A DNA stretch of 64,000 nt from Calidihabitans tengchongensis (GCA_031459615.1 JAVKIE010000004.1:62001-126000); one strand, 5' to 3'; shown: positions 51,505 through 60,490, numbered from the stretch's first letter. The notes: generated by a model not told the origin, from the letters alone. Made by a program: numbers and translations.

Positions 51505-52479
51505 TCAGGGGGGTCCGTCGACCACCCGGACCGGGTGGTCGGGGGGCAGGACGGCCACCCACACCGGTCCCTCCGGCAGGCGCAGGGGTCGTCCCGCCGC
51601 ATCGGAGAGAATCATCCGGTCCTCCCGGCGCCAGGCGCCGTCCAGGGCGTGCCCGCCGGCAAAGACCTGCAGGCGCCCGCCGGTGCCCAGGTCCACGCGG
51701 CCTACCAGCACCGGTCCTTCGTAGACCTGCCACCACCGGGCGTAGAGGACCAGGACCGCCCCCACCTCCACGGGTTCCCCGGTCAGGGCGTCCAGATCGG
51801 GCCCGGACCCCACGAAGCGTCGGTAGCGGCCGGTCTCCGGACGGTAGACGAACGTGGCCGTGTATCCGGGTCCGTAGGGCAGGATCACGGTCTGGGAGCG
51901 CGGCGATGGCAGAACGGGGATGGTCTCCCAGGGCAGGCCCGCCGCCGGGGCCTGCGGCGCCACCCGGCGCAGTCGCGGCACCGAGACGTAGAGGTTGTGG
52001 GGCATCGGCCGGCTGCGGACCCGCATGAACGGCTGGCGGACCCAGAACTGGTTGACCGTGGGCCCCGCTCCCCTCGCCACCGCCGCCAGCGCGCTCAGAC
52101 TGGCTCCGGCGTGGGCGACGGGGGCGCCGTAGTCGCGGGCGATGTCCAGGAACTGCAGGCGGAGGCTGCGGACCGGGCCGACCGTCTCAGGACTGTTGCG
52201 GCAGTACAGGGCGAGGTACCGGGTGATCATGGCCTCGGTGGGAACTTCGTACACCACCTCCGCCCGGCTCAGCCCCGCCTGAGGGCGGGCGGGGATGGCG
52301 TTGTCCACCACCACCGCCACCCACGCGCATGGCCTCCTCTCGGTGGCGGCCGCGGGCTCGGCCACCCAGCGCGCCGGCAGAGGGGCCGGCCGGGACCCGG
52401 ACGGCCGGCCCGGGCCTCCGGCGCAGGCGGCGACGAAGACGGCGGCCAGGGCAAGCGGGCTCAGGGTACGGTGTCTCAT
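51505..52479 (-). CDS. DUF3048 lipoprotein (YerB-like)
   Basis: The 324-residue protein is a lipoprotein (signal with lipobox VAAC, Cys19) of the DUF3048 family. Family stretches include VVVDNAIPARPQAGLSRAEVVYEVPTEAMITRYLALY in broken form, VGPVRSLRLQFLDIARDYGAPVAHAGAS and RSRPMPHNLYVSVPRL, and the C-terminal half has LVLYARWWQVYEGPVLVGRVDLGTGG. YerB of Bacillus belongs here, with no settled function; a cell-envelope role is likely. It faces away from the VOC gene and lies 94 bp upstream of the roadblock gene. Confidence 0.82.
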   Translation of the reverse strand: MRHRTLSPLALAAVFVAACAGGPGRPSGSRPAPLPARWVAEPAAATERRPCAWVAVVVDNAIPARPQAGLSRAEVVYEVPTEAMITRYLALYCRNSPETVGPVRSLRLQFLDIARDYGAPVAHAGASLSALAAVARGAGPTVNQFWVRQPFMRVRSRPMPHNLYVSVPRLRRVAPQAPAAGLPWETIPVLPSPRSQTVILPYGPGYTATFVYRPETGRYRRFVGSGPDLDALTGEPVEVGAVLVLYARWWQVYEGPVLVGRVDLGTGGRLQVFAGGHALDGAWRREDRMILSDAAGRPLRLPEGPVWVAVLPPDHPVRVVDGPP

Positions 52480-52663
52480 CGCATCCCGCGGTTGGGGCGT
52501 CGTCGCTCCATCACTGTGCCCGGCCTGCCGGCGGCTAGACCTGTCCGAACGCACCTGTTCCCCGCCGCCGGGAGTGGTTCCTGGAGGCGGGGGGAGGCTG
52601 CGCGGACGGTGTCGAAGGTCCCCACCGCCCCCCGGGGTGAGTGCGGGTCCGCAGCGGACCGTC

Positions 52664-53509
52664 ATGAGCGACGCGCGCCAGTACGCTCTCGACCACGTGG
52701 TGGTCTTCGTCGCCGACCTGGACGCGGCGGCGCGGGACTACGCGGCGCTGGGATTTGTGGTCGTGCCGGGAGGCGTGCACGCCGGCGGTGTGACGCACAA
52801 TGCGCTGGTGCCGTTCGCCGACGGGACCTACCTGGAGTTGCTGTCCCCCGCGCGTCCGCGGACGGCGCGCCTGCTGCGGCTGCTGGGCGGGACGCCGCTG
52901 GCACCGAGGGTGGTGGGGGGCTCGGCCCTGCTGCGGCGGCGGGTGCGGCGGATCCGGGGCGGCGAGGGGCTGGTGGACTTCGCCCTCTCCTGCACGTCGC
53001 TGGAGGGGGTCGTCTCCTCGCAGACGGGATCCGTCCGGTGGCAGAGAGAGGAAGGAGGGCGGATGCGGCCGGACGGGATCCGCCTGGCCTGGTCGGTGGC
53101 GTATCCCTCCGAACCCGCGCTGCCGTTTGTGATCGCGGACCGCACGCCCCGGTCGCTGCGGGTCCCCCCGGCGCCGGCGCACCCGAACGGGGCCACGGGT
53201 ATTCAGACCGTGACCGTAGCCGCCGCCGCCTTCGGCCGCGCGGTGGACGCCTACGGGCAGCTGCTGGGCCGCGAGCCGTTTGACGCGGTGGCGCCGATCC
53301 CGGATACCCTGGCCGCCGAGTTCCGGCTGGGGTCGGCCCGCATCCGCGTGGTGGCCGCGCGGGGGCGGACCCACCCGCTGCGGGAGGAGCTGGCCCGGCG
53401 TGGCGAGGGCGTGATCGGGGTCGTCCTGCAGGCCGCCCAGTCCCACGCGATGAACCTGGATGTCCGACGGGCCCACGGCGCCTCGGTGACCCTGGCCCCG
53501 GGAGGCTGA
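52664..53509 (+). CDS. VOC-family (glyoxalase-like) protein
   Basis: The 281-residue protein has two VOC modules: YALDHVVVFVADLDAAARDYAALGFVVVPGG with GGVTHNALVPFADGTYLELLSP, then a second, weaker half starting GIQTVTVAAAAFGRAVDAYGQLLG. It matches the glyoxalase-like domain 3 group. A His and Glu that could bind metal are present in LDHVVV and LELLSP. Substrate unknown. It ends 2 bp before an LLM oxidoreductase gene, so the two are probably in one pathway. Confidence 0.78.
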   Translation: MSDARQYALDHVVVFVADLDAAARDYAALGFVVVPGGVHAGGVTHNALVPFADGTYLELLSPARPRTARLLRLLGGTPLAPRVVGGSALLRRRVRRIRGGEGLVDFALSCTSLEGVVSSQTGSVRWQREEGGRMRPDGIRLAWSVAYPSEPALPFVIADRTPRSLRVPPAPAHPNGATGIQTVTVAAAAFGRAVDAYGQLLGREPFDAVAPIPDTLAAEFRLGSARIRVVAARGRTHPLREELARRGEGVIGVVLQAAQSHAMNLDVRRAHGASVTLAPGG

Positions 53510-53511
53510 CG

Positions 53512-54477
53512 ATGGACATCGCCATCATGATCGAAGGCCAGAACGGCCTGACCTGGGACCGCTGGCGGGCCGTGGCCCGCGCGGTGGAGGACCTCGGCTT
53601 TGCAGGGCTGTACCGCTCGGACCACTTCACCAACCCGGCGCCTCCGGATCGGGAGTCCCTGGAGCTGTGGGTGTCGCTGGCCTGGCTGGCCACCCACACC
53701 GCCCGCATCGCCTTCGGCCCGCTGGTGACGCCCTGCTCGTTCCGCCACCCTGTCCACACGGCGCGTATGGCCGCAGCGGTGGACGACCTGTCCGGCGGGC
53801 GCCTGACCCTGGGCATGGGGGCCGGATGGCAGGAGCGCGAGCACGCCCTGTTCGGCTTCGACCTGCTGGACCTGCGGGAGCGATTCGTCCGGTTTGAGGA
53901 GTCTCTGGAGGTGGCGACCCGCCTGCTGCGGTCGGACGGGCCCGTGACGTTCTCCGGACGGTACTACCGCCTCAACGGCGCCGTGCTCCTGCCGCGGCCC
54001 CGCAGGCCCGGTGGCCCGCCGATCCTGGTGGGCGGCAACGGGATCCACAGGACCCTGCCGCTGGCCGCCCGTTATGCCGCCGAGTGGAACGCCACCTTCC
54101 AGACACCGCAGGCATTCGCCGGCCTGTCCCGCCGCCTGGATGCCCTGCTGCAGGCCCGGGGACAGGACCCGCAGACGGTCCGCCGGTCGCTGATGACCGG
54201 GGTGGTGTTCGGCTCCACCGAGCAGGAGGTGCGGCGCCGCCTGGAGCGGCGGGGCCGCCCTGTCGAACAGCTGCGGGCGCGGGGCGTGGTGGTGGGCACT
54301 CCTCAGGAGGTGGTGGACCAGCTGGCGGCTTTCGAGAAAGCCGGCGTCCAGCGCGTCATGCTGCAGTGGCTGGACCTGGACGACCTGGACGGGCTGGAGG
54401 CGCTGGCGCGCGCCGTCCTGCCGCACTTTCCCCCGTCCTCCGGAGGGCGGGGAGGGAGTCACCGTGACCGGCGGTAG
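53512..54477 (+). CDS. LLM-class flavin/F420-dependent oxidoreductase
   Basis: The 321-residue TIM-barrel oxidoreductase carries YRSDHFTNPAPPDRESLELWVSLAWLA, TARIAFGPLVTPCSFRHPVHTARMAAAVDDLSGGRLTLGMGAGWQEREH in broken form and GGPPILVGGNGIHRTLPLAARYAAEWN. These are typical of F420-dependent glucose-6-phosphate dehydrogenase relatives. It follows the VOC gene by 2 bp. The end is Gly/Arg-rich. Together with the enzyme at 25 kb this is the second such protein in the window. Confidence 0.85.
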   Translation: MDIAIMIEGQNGLTWDRWRAVARAVEDLGFAGLYRSDHFTNPAPPDRESLELWVSLAWLATHTARIAFGPLVTPCSFRHPVHTARMAAAVDDLSGGRLTLGMGAGWQEREHALFGFDLLDLRERFVRFEESLEVATRLLRSDGPVTFSGRYYRLNGAVLLPRPRRPGGPPILVGGNGIHRTLPLAARYAAEWNATFQTPQAFAGLSRRLDALLQARGQDPQTVRRSLMTGVVFGSTEQEVRRRLERRGRPVEQLRARGVVVGTPQEVVDQLAAFEKAGVQRVMLQWLDLDDLDGLEALARAVLPHFPPSSGGRGGSHRDRR

Positions 54478-54524
54478 GTGGGGCGGGGCGGTCTGCGGCC
54501 TCGCGTCTTCGGTCCCTGGCACCC

Positions 54525-55175
54525 ATGCCTGACCTCCTGCCCGTCGCGCTGACCTGGTGGCTGGTGAGCCTGTCCGGAATCCTGATGCCCGGTCCCGTGA
54601 CGGCCATGGCCGTGGCCCAGGGCGCGCGCCTGGGCGGGGTGGCCGGTCCGCTGGTGACGGCGGGTCACGCGGCTGCCGAAGCGCTCCTGGTCACCGTGCT
54701 GGCCGTGGGGATGGGGCCGGCCCTGCGCCAGCCCCGCGTCGTCGGCGTCATCGGCCTGCTGGGCGGAGCAGTCCTGCTGGGCATGGGCGCCCAGATGATC
54801 GTGGCCGCCTGGAACACTCCCTCCCTGCCGGGCAGCCGGCCCGCCGGCCCGAGCCTGCGCCCCGCCAGCCTCGTACGCGCCGGGCTGATCGCCACGGCGG
54901 CCAACCCGTACTGGCTGCTGTGGTGGGTGACGGTGGGAGCGGGCTACTACGCCCTGTTCAGCGCCCGTGGCGTGGCTGCTGTGGTGGGGCTGTTCTTTCT
55001 GGGCCACGTTGCCCTGGACCTGGGGTGGAACAGCATCCTGGCCGGCGTGGTGGGCGCCGGCAGAGGCCGGATCCCCGCCGGGGTCTACCGGACGGTCCTG
55101 GTCGGCTGCGGCGGTCTGGTCGCCGCGATGAGCGTCGTCTTCGCGGTGGCGGGCCTGCGGGCGCTGGTCCCGTGA
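54525..55175 (+). CDS. LysE-family amino-acid exporter
   Basis: The 216-residue inner-membrane protein has six hydrophobic helices and the LysE/RhtB start, WWLVSLSGILMPGPVTAMAVAQGARLGGVAGP, in which the PGP motif is diagnostic, followed by a central ATAANPYWLLWW. It likely exports amino acids or similar metabolites. It lies 47 bp after the LLM gene and converges on the orphan VWA gene. The exact substrate cannot be inferred. Confidence 0.84.
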   Translation: MPDLLPVALTWWLVSLSGILMPGPVTAMAVAQGARLGGVAGPLVTAGHAAAEALLVTVLAVGMGPALRQPRVVGVIGLLGGAVLLGMGAQMIVAAWNTPSLPGSRPAGPSLRPASLVRAGLIATAANPYWLLWWVTVGAGYYALFSARGVAAVVGLFFLGHVALDLGWNSILAGVVGAGRGRIPAGVYRTVLVGCGGLVAAMSVVFAVAGLRALVP

Positions 55176-55200
55176 CCCCCGCACATTCCGGCAGGCGGTC

Positions 55201-56163
55201 TCAGGTCGCCAGGGGAAACGCCCGGAACCACGCCACGGCCAGGGCGGCGGCCAGCAGGGCGGCGGCGAAAGCGGCGAAGACCGCCGCCACCTCCGTGGGG
55301 CGGCGCTCCCACCCCAGGCTGCGGGCAAGATGGCGGTACACGTCCCGCAGCCCGTGGGCCGAAGACGCGTGGTAGTAGGAGCCCCCGGTGCGGGCCGCCA
55401 TCGCCTGCAGGGTTTCCTCGTCGATGCCGCCGCCGATGGCCCACGTCCCGGGGTCGGGAAACCGCTGGCCCACGCCGACGGTGTATACCACCACCTGCTG
55501 CCGTGCGGCCGCGTCCGCCGCCTCCAGGGGGTCGGTGCCCGCGTTGTTGCGGCCGTCGGTGAGCAGGATCACCGCACCCGGAGGAAACGGTCCGGGCGGC
55601 GGGGCCCACGGCTGTCCGGGCAGGGGGCGGGAACGTCCGGGCAGGGCGGCCACCGCCTCCAGCAGGCCTTCGCCGATCGCCGTGCGCCGGGCCGTGCCCA
55701 TCCCGTCGATGAGGGTCATCAGCCGCTCGCGGTCGGTGCCGGGGGCGGCCAGCAGCGTGGCGTAGCCCGCGAACGCCACCAGTCCCACCGGGACGCGGCG
55801 AGGCAGCGCCCGCAGGAAGTCCTTGGCGGCGGCCTTGGCCGCCTCCAGCCGCGAGGGAGCGATGTCCGTAGACCGCATACTCCCGCTGACGTCCAGGGCC
55901 AGCACGATGACCGCGCGCTCGGCCGGCATGGGCAGAGGAGCGACGGGGCGCGCGGCGGCCAGCAGCGTGGCCGCTACCGCGCCGGTGACCAACGCGGCAG
56001 GGAGATGCGACCTACCGGCGGTCTTCATCGCCCGCCGGGCGTGCGGGGCGGTGGAGAGCAGGACCGGATGGCGGGGCGGACCGCGCAGCAGGCGCAGGTA
56101 GGCGGAGACCCCCACGACCAGCAGGGGGACAGCCCACAGGACGTCCGGCCAGCGAAAGGCCAT
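55201..56163 (-). CDS. Membrane-anchored VWA protein, orphan third paralogue
   Basis: The 320-residue protein matches the two VWA proteins of the MoxR operon: MAFRWPDVLWAVPLL at the start, MIDAS ALDVSGSM near residue 91, LTDGRNNAG near 202, YTVGVGQRFPDPG, and a terminal helix. It stands alone, 12 kb away, with no MoxR or DUF58 gene beside it. AGGAGG lies 5 nt before the ATG. It may join the same complex or serve another one. Confidence 0.87.
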   Translation of the reverse strand: MAFRWPDVLWAVPLLVVGVSAYLRLLRGPPRHPVLLSTAPHARRAMKTAGRSHLPAALVTGAVAATLLAAARPVAPLPMPAERAVIVLALDVSGSMRSTDIAPSRLEAAKAAAKDFLRALPRRVPVGLVAFAGYATLLAAPGTDRERLMTLIDGMGTARRTAIGEGLLEAVAALPGRSRPLPGQPWAPPPGPFPPGAVILLTDGRNNAGTDPLEAADAAARQQVVVYTVGVGQRFPDPGTWAIGGGIDEETLQAMAARTGGSYYHASSAHGLRDVYRHLARSLGWERRPTEVAAVFAAFAAALLAAALAVAWFRAFPLAT

Positions 56164-56297
56164 GGCGGCCTCCTGCACCGAGGTTCGGGGCCCGCGTCAG
56201 CGCTCCTCCTGTGCGGTGCCCGGCGGCCCGATGTGTGGGGGAATGCGCCCCCGCCGAGGGCGGAGGCGGGCCGGGGGACGGAGAACTATTCCTTCCG

Positions 56298-56813
56298 ATG
56301 AGGCCGACAGCCATTCGCGACCGCGCGCAGACCGGAATCGGGTTTCTTCTGACCCGCCGCACGGCCGTGCGGGTGGGCGTGCCGCTGCTGGCGGCGGCGG
56401 CCACCAGCCTGATCCTGGCCCTGTCGGCGCGTCCCACGCACCCGCGCCCCGGAGACCACTGGCGGGCCCGCTACCTGATCGTGATCTGCGGCCGGCCGGT
56501 AGCGGACCTGCCGCGCACCTCGGGGCCGGTCTACACCGACGGCGACGGGGTGATCCACGTGGCGCCCCGCACTGCCGCAGAGGGAGGGTCCCGCGCGACC
56601 CTGGGCCGCTTTTTCGCCTCGGCCGGCATGCGGTTCTCCCGGGACGAGATCGTCTTTCCTGACGGGACAGCCTACCGGTCCGGAGACCGCTGCCCCGATG
56701 GTGCGGTGGGGCAGGTCCGCCTGCTGGTCAACGGCCGGCCGTCGCGCGAGTTCGACAGATACGTGCCTCACGACGGAGATGCGATCGTCATCCAGTTCGG
56801 TGCCAGCCGGTAG
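56298..56813 (+). CDS. Membrane-anchored protein of a His-motif family, divergent copy
   Basis: The 171-residue protein has one N-terminal helix (about 26-43) and an extracytoplasmic domain that aligns with its neighbour: GDHWRARYLIVICGR, VYTDGDGVIHVAP, TLGRFFASAGMRFSRD, FPDGTAYRSGDRCPDGAVGQVRLLVNGR and YVPHDGDAIVIQFG. Compared with the next gene, the His-rich core is mostly lost (one His remains of four). The conserved Cys pair is kept. It is an uncharacterised family seen in other bacteria; the tandem copies lie directly before copC. Confidence 0.68.
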   Translation: MRPTAIRDRAQTGIGFLLTRRTAVRVGVPLLAAAATSLILALSARPTHPRPGDHWRARYLIVICGRPVADLPRTSGPVYTDGDGVIHVAPRTAAEGGSRATLGRFFASAGMRFSRDEIVFPDGTAYRSGDRCPDGAVGQVRLLVNGRPSREFDRYVPHDGDAIVIQFGASR

Positions 56814-56817
56814 GAAG

Positions 56818-57312
56818 GTGCGCCCGCGGAGTCCGAGGCAGCGCGGAAGGCGCGGCCGGTGGCCGGTGCTCCTGGCCGTGGCCGGCGGCCTGTTGACCTT
56901 CACCGGCCTGCTGGTGCTGGCGGCCCGTCAGCCGGCACTGCCGCGGGTCGGAGACCACTGGCACGCCCGCTATGCGGTAGTGGTCTGCGGGCGGGAGCGA
57001 CCTCCGTTTCCGCCCACCCCTGGAAACGTCCACACCCACGGAGACGGCCTCATCCACATCCACCCCGTGCTGCCGGTCGAGGCGGGCCGCAACGCCACCC
57101 TGGGCCGATTCTTCGCCAGCGCCGGCGTCCGATTCTCCCGGGACGCCCTGGAGTTTCCCGACGGCACGGTCTACCGAACCGGCGACCGCTGCCCCGACGG
57201 CCGCCCGGGACGGCTGCGCCTGCTGGTGAACGGACGGTCCCGCGACGCGTTTGACACATACGTGCCCCAGGATGGGGACACCATCGAGGTGCGGTTCGGT
57301 CCGGACGGGTAG
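56818..57312 (+). CDS. Membrane-anchored protein of a His-motif family, His-rich copy
   Basis: The 164-residue protein has an Arg-rich cytoplasmic start, one helix (about 15-33) and the same outer domain as the previous gene. Its core reads HTHGDGLIHIHP, near residue 80, followed by AGRNATLGRFFASAGVRFSRD, FPDGTVYRTGDRCPDGRPG and YVPQDGDTIEVRFG. The four His residues and the two Cys make metal, probably copper, binding plausible because copC and copD follow. The GTG shown is 4 bp after the previous stop; earlier in-frame starts inside that gene are possible. Confidence 0.7.
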   Translation: MRPRSPRQRGRRGRWPVLLAVAGGLLTFTGLLVLAARQPALPRVGDHWHARYAVVVCGRERPPFPPTPGNVHTHGDGLIHIHPVLPVEAGRNATLGRFFASAGVRFSRDALEFPDGTVYRTGDRCPDGRPGRLRLLVNGRSRDAFDTYVPQDGDTIEVRFGPDG

Positions 57313-57324
57313 AGGAGGGGGACG

Positions 57325-57696
57325 GTGCTGAAGGTGCGGGTCAGCGCAGCCGCCGCGGTCGTGCTCGCCCTGGCCGCCTCCGCCGCCGCCCACGCCCGGC
57401 TGGTGCGGTCTGAGCCGGCGGCCGGCGCGGTGCTGCGGTCCGCTCCCCGGGAGGTGCGGGCGTGGTTCAGCGAAGAGCTCGACCCCGGCCGCAGCCGCCT
57501 GAGCGTGTGGGACGCCCGCGGGCGGCAGGTGGACGACGGACGGGGCGGCGTGGACCTGGACGACCTGGACCGCAGATCCATGGTGGCCCGCCTGCGCCCC
57601 GTCGGCCCCGGAACGTACACGGTGCGATGGCGGGCGGTCTCGGCCGACGACGGGTTTGTGGCCGAAGGGCAGTTCCGGTTCACGGTCAGGCCCTGA
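57325..57696 (+). CDS. CopC/YobA-domain protein
   Basis: The 123-residue periplasmic protein has a signal peptide (about 1-23) directly before the His of AHARLVRSEPAAGAVL, the usual N-terminal copper ligand in CopC. The beta-barrel continues through VRAWFSEELDPGRSRLSVWD and VRWRAVSADDGFVAEGQFRFTV, where the second canonical His is Asp (ADDG rather than ADGH). GAGGAGGGGG lies before the GTG. It ends 1 bp before the CopC-CopD fusion gene. Confidence 0.84.
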   Translation: MLKVRVSAAAAVVLALAASAAAHARLVRSEPAAGAVLRSAPREVRAWFSEELDPGRSRLSVWDARGRQVDDGRGGVDLDDLDRRSMVARLRPVGPGTYTVRWRAVSADDGFVAEGQFRFTVRP

Positions 57697-57697
57697 G

Positions 57698-60061
57698 ATG
57701 ACCCGCGGTCGCCTTCCGCTGGCAGTGACGGGCGCGGCCGCGGCCGTGCTGCTGGCGGCCGCCGGGGCGTCGGCCCACGCTGTCCTGGTCCGCTCGGCCC
57801 CGCCCTCGGGTGCGTCCCTGTCGGCGGCCCCCGCAGCCGTGGTGCTGGAATTCTCCGAGCCGGTGGCCCCGGGGCTCAGCGCCGCCACGGTGACCGACGG
57901 CTCCGGGACAGTGGTTTCCACCGTCGCCAGCCTGTCGGCCGACCGCCGCAGCCTCACCGTGTCCCTGCGGCCGCTGGGCACAGGTGTGTACACGGTGCGG
58001 TGGAGGGTCCTGTCCACCGCCGACGGCCACGCCACGACGGGGTTCTTCCTGTTCGCCGTGGGCCAGCCTGTGGGCGGGCAGGTGCGAGGCACCGCTGCGG
58101 CCGCCCCGCCTGTCTCCCAGGTGGCCGTCCGGTGGTTGAACTTCGCCGCCGCCCTCTTCCTGGCCGGCGCGGCTGCATTTTACGCGGCCGTCCTGCGGCC
58201 GTCCCTGGCGAGCCTGGATCCCGCCTCGGCCGCCCTGGCATGCGATGCCGTCCGCCCGCTGCGCCGCGCGGAAGCGGCCGCCGCGGGGATGCTGGTGGTC
58301 GGCGTGGTGGGAGAGTTCATCCTGCAGGCTTCCGCCCTCCTCGACGCGCCGCCGGCGGCGGCGTGGCGTGCCGGCCTGCTGGGGGCGATGCTGGGCGGTA
58401 CCAAGACCGGCTGGAGCGTGCTGGTGCGATTGGCCGGCGCGGCGGTGCTCCTGGTGCCCCCCACGCCGTCCGGGCGGATCCTCCGAGCGGTCCTGCTGCT
58501 GTGGTGCGCCATCGTGGGAGCCATCACCGCACTGTTCGGCGGCCCCGCGTCTCTGGGCGGCTCGCCTCACCTCCCACTGGTGATCCTGGTGGCGGTCGTC
58601 TACGGGCTCCTCGGCGCGACGGCGGCGGTGGTCATTCCGCTGGTGCCTGGAGTGCGGGTGCCGCCGCTGTGGCCCACCTCGCTCCTGGCTGCCGGGACGA
58701 TCCTGGCGGGGGTGACCGTCAACTCCCACGCCGCCGCCCTGGGCCTCGCGGCCTCCGCGGTGGACTGGGCGCACCTGGCGGCTGCCGGCGTGTGGGTGGG
58801 AGGACTGCCGTCCCTGTGGCTGGTCCTGCGGCGGGCGCCGCCGTCCGCCCGCACCGCGCTGGCCGCCGTCCTGGTGCCGCGCTTTTCCCGGGCGGCGGGA
58901 GTCAGCCTGCTCGTGCTGGCGGTCACGGGGATGTACGGCGCCCTGGTCCACGTGCCGTCGGTCCGCGCGTTGGCGGTCACGCCCTACGGAAGGTTGCTGT
59001 CGGTCAAGCTGGTCCTCGTGGCGGCGGCGGCCGGGCTGGGGGCGTACAACCGGTTCGTCCTGCGTCCCCGCCTGGCCGCGCGGAAGGAGGAGCGCGTCGT
59101 CGCCCGCTTCCTGCGCGCCCTCGCCGCCGAAGTCTCCGTGGGCGCGGCCGTCGTGCTGGTGGTCGCGGCCCTGACCATCACCCCGCCGGCGTCAGTGACC
59201 CTGCCGGCGGCCACGCCCCCCCAGCCGCCGCTGGTCCTGGCCGGGATGGCGGGTCCGTTCCGGGTGGAGCTCACCGTCACGCCCGCGCAGCCGGGCTGGA
59301 ACCGACTGGAGGTCACAGTGCGTGGCCCCGCCGGGCCTCTGGATCCTGCGTCCTCCCGGGTTTTGCTGCGGGCGTTGAAGCTGGATGAGGACCTCAGTCC
59401 GGTCACCCTCACCCTGCAGCCGCGGGGAGACCGGTTCGCGGCCGAGGGAAGCGAGGTGGGTCTGGCGGGCCTGTGGGAGCTGCACGTGGTGGTCCGCCGC
59501 CGTGGAGCCCCCGACGAGACCGTGGTCTTTCCGCTGCTGCTGGGGTCGGTCACCCGGAAGTCCTCAGACCCGCAGGCGTTACGGCTGCTGGAGCGGGCGC
59601 GCCGGGCGGCCGTCCGGGTGCGCACCTGGCGGGAGCGGGAGCAGATTGCCGACGGGGCCGGGGGGGTGGCGGTCACGGACCTGGAACTGGTCCGACCCGA
59701 CCGCCTGCGCTACAGGACCGCCGGCGGCAACGAAGCCGTCATCATCGGCTCGACCCGGTACTTCCGGACGGCCGGCGGCCCGTGGGAGAAAGACACCCTC
59801 CCCAACCCGCTCAGCCTGGAGGGGCCGTTTGCCGCCTACCTCCAGGAGCCCCAGGGGGCCGTCCTGGGGCGCCGGGGAACGTGCGCGGACGAGCCGTGCC
59901 AGGCAGTGGTCTGGAGGTCACCGGGCGGCACGGCCGTCTTCGGGGCGTGGGTGGGAGAGAGGACGGCGCGGGTCTACAGGCTGCTGATGCTGGCCCCGGC
60001 CCACCACATGACCGCCGAGGCCTCCGACCACGACCTCCCGCTGCGGATCGCGCCGCCCTAG
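57698..60061 (+). CDS. CopC-CopD fusion with extra beta-sandwich and LolA-like domains
   Basis: This 787-residue membrane protein is probably a copper importer or handling platform. After a signal (about 1-26) comes a CopC domain with His at AHAVLVRS and STADGHATTGFF (both ligands kept). A CopD region of eight or more helices follows (about 135-470; VNSHAAALGLAASAVDWAHLAAAGVWVGGLPS). Next is a FixH/YtkA-like beta-sandwich (about 500-620) and a C-terminal LolA/LppX-like domain (about 630-780; VRTWREREQIAD, ELVRPDRLRYRT, FRTAGGPWEKD). YcnJ-type CopC-CopD fusions are known, but the two C-terminal domains are unusual. Confidence 0.85.
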   Translation: MTRGRLPLAVTGAAAAVLLAAAGASAHAVLVRSAPPSGASLSAAPAAVVLEFSEPVAPGLSAATVTDGSGTVVSTVASLSADRRSLTVSLRPLGTGVYTVRWRVLSTADGHATTGFFLFAVGQPVGGQVRGTAAAAPPVSQVAVRWLNFAAALFLAGAAAFYAAVLRPSLASLDPASAALACDAVRPLRRAEAAAAGMLVVGVVGEFILQASALLDAPPAAAWRAGLLGAMLGGTKTGWSVLVRLAGAAVLLVPPTPSGRILRAVLLLWCAIVGAITALFGGPASLGGSPHLPLVILVAVVYGLLGATAAVVIPLVPGVRVPPLWPTSLLAAGTILAGVTVNSHAAALGLAASAVDWAHLAAAGVWVGGLPSLWLVLRRAPPSARTALAAVLVPRFSRAAGVSLLVLAVTGMYGALVHVPSVRALAVTPYGRLLSVKLVLVAAAAGLGAYNRFVLRPRLAARKEERVVARFLRALAAEVSVGAAVVLVVAALTITPPASVTLPAATPPQPPLVLAGMAGPFRVELTVTPAQPGWNRLEVTVRGPAGPLDPASSRVLLRALKLDEDLSPVTLTLQPRGDRFAAEGSEVGLAGLWELHVVVRRRGAPDETVVFPLLLGSVTRKSSDPQALRLLERARRAAVRVRTWREREQIADGAGGVAVTDLELVRPDRLRYRTAGGNEAVIIGSTRYFRTAGGPWEKDTLPNPLSLEGPFAAYLQEPQGAVLGRRGTCADEPCQAVVWRSPGGTAVFGAWVGERTARVYRLLMLAPAHHMTAEASDHDLPLRIAPP

Positions 60062-60132
60062 CAGGCCAGGGGAGCCGTCTACGGCCGCGGGGTAGGGGGT
60101 ACAACACCGGCGGGAGACGGGGGGTGCGGGGG

Positions 60133-60480
60133 ATGCTCTGTCGGGCCTGCGGGAGGATGAACCGGGACGAGGACCTGTTCTGCAGTTCCTGCGGGGCCAA
60201 GCTGCTGCGGTCGAAGGTCTGCCGGGCCTGCGGCGCCAAAAACCGCCACGACAGCACGTACTGCGGGACCTGCGGGGCCAAGCTGCCCGACGACGGGATG
60301 CACTGCCCGTCCTGCGGCCACCCGGTGCGCCCCCGCGACCAGTTCTGCAGCAACTGCGGGACCCAGGTGGCGGAGGGCATCGTCTGCAGGCTCTGCCACG
60401 CCAGCAACCGCGACGACGCCCGCTTCTGCGCCACCTGCGGGTCGGAGCTGAAGGTGAGAGCTCCGATGGCGGCGGGCTAG
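60133..60480 (+). CDS. Four-fold zinc-ribbon protein
   Basis: The 115-residue protein is almost entirely zinc ribbons: eight CxxC pairs (CRAC, CSSC, CRAC, CGTC, CPSC, CSNC, CRLC, CATC) make four Cys4 sites of double-zinc-ribbon type. No other domain is attached. Such modules usually mediate protein or nucleic-acid contacts. The start ATG follows GTGCGGGGG. It trails the CopC-CopD gene by 71 bp; any link to metal handling is speculative. Confidence 0.8.
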   Translation: MLCRACGRMNRDEDLFCSSCGAKLLRSKVCRACGAKNRHDSTYCGTCGAKLPDDGMHCPSCGHPVRPRDQFCSNCGTQVAEGIVCRLCHASNRDDARFCATCGSELKVRAPMAAG

Positions 60481-60490
60481 TGGATAACTT

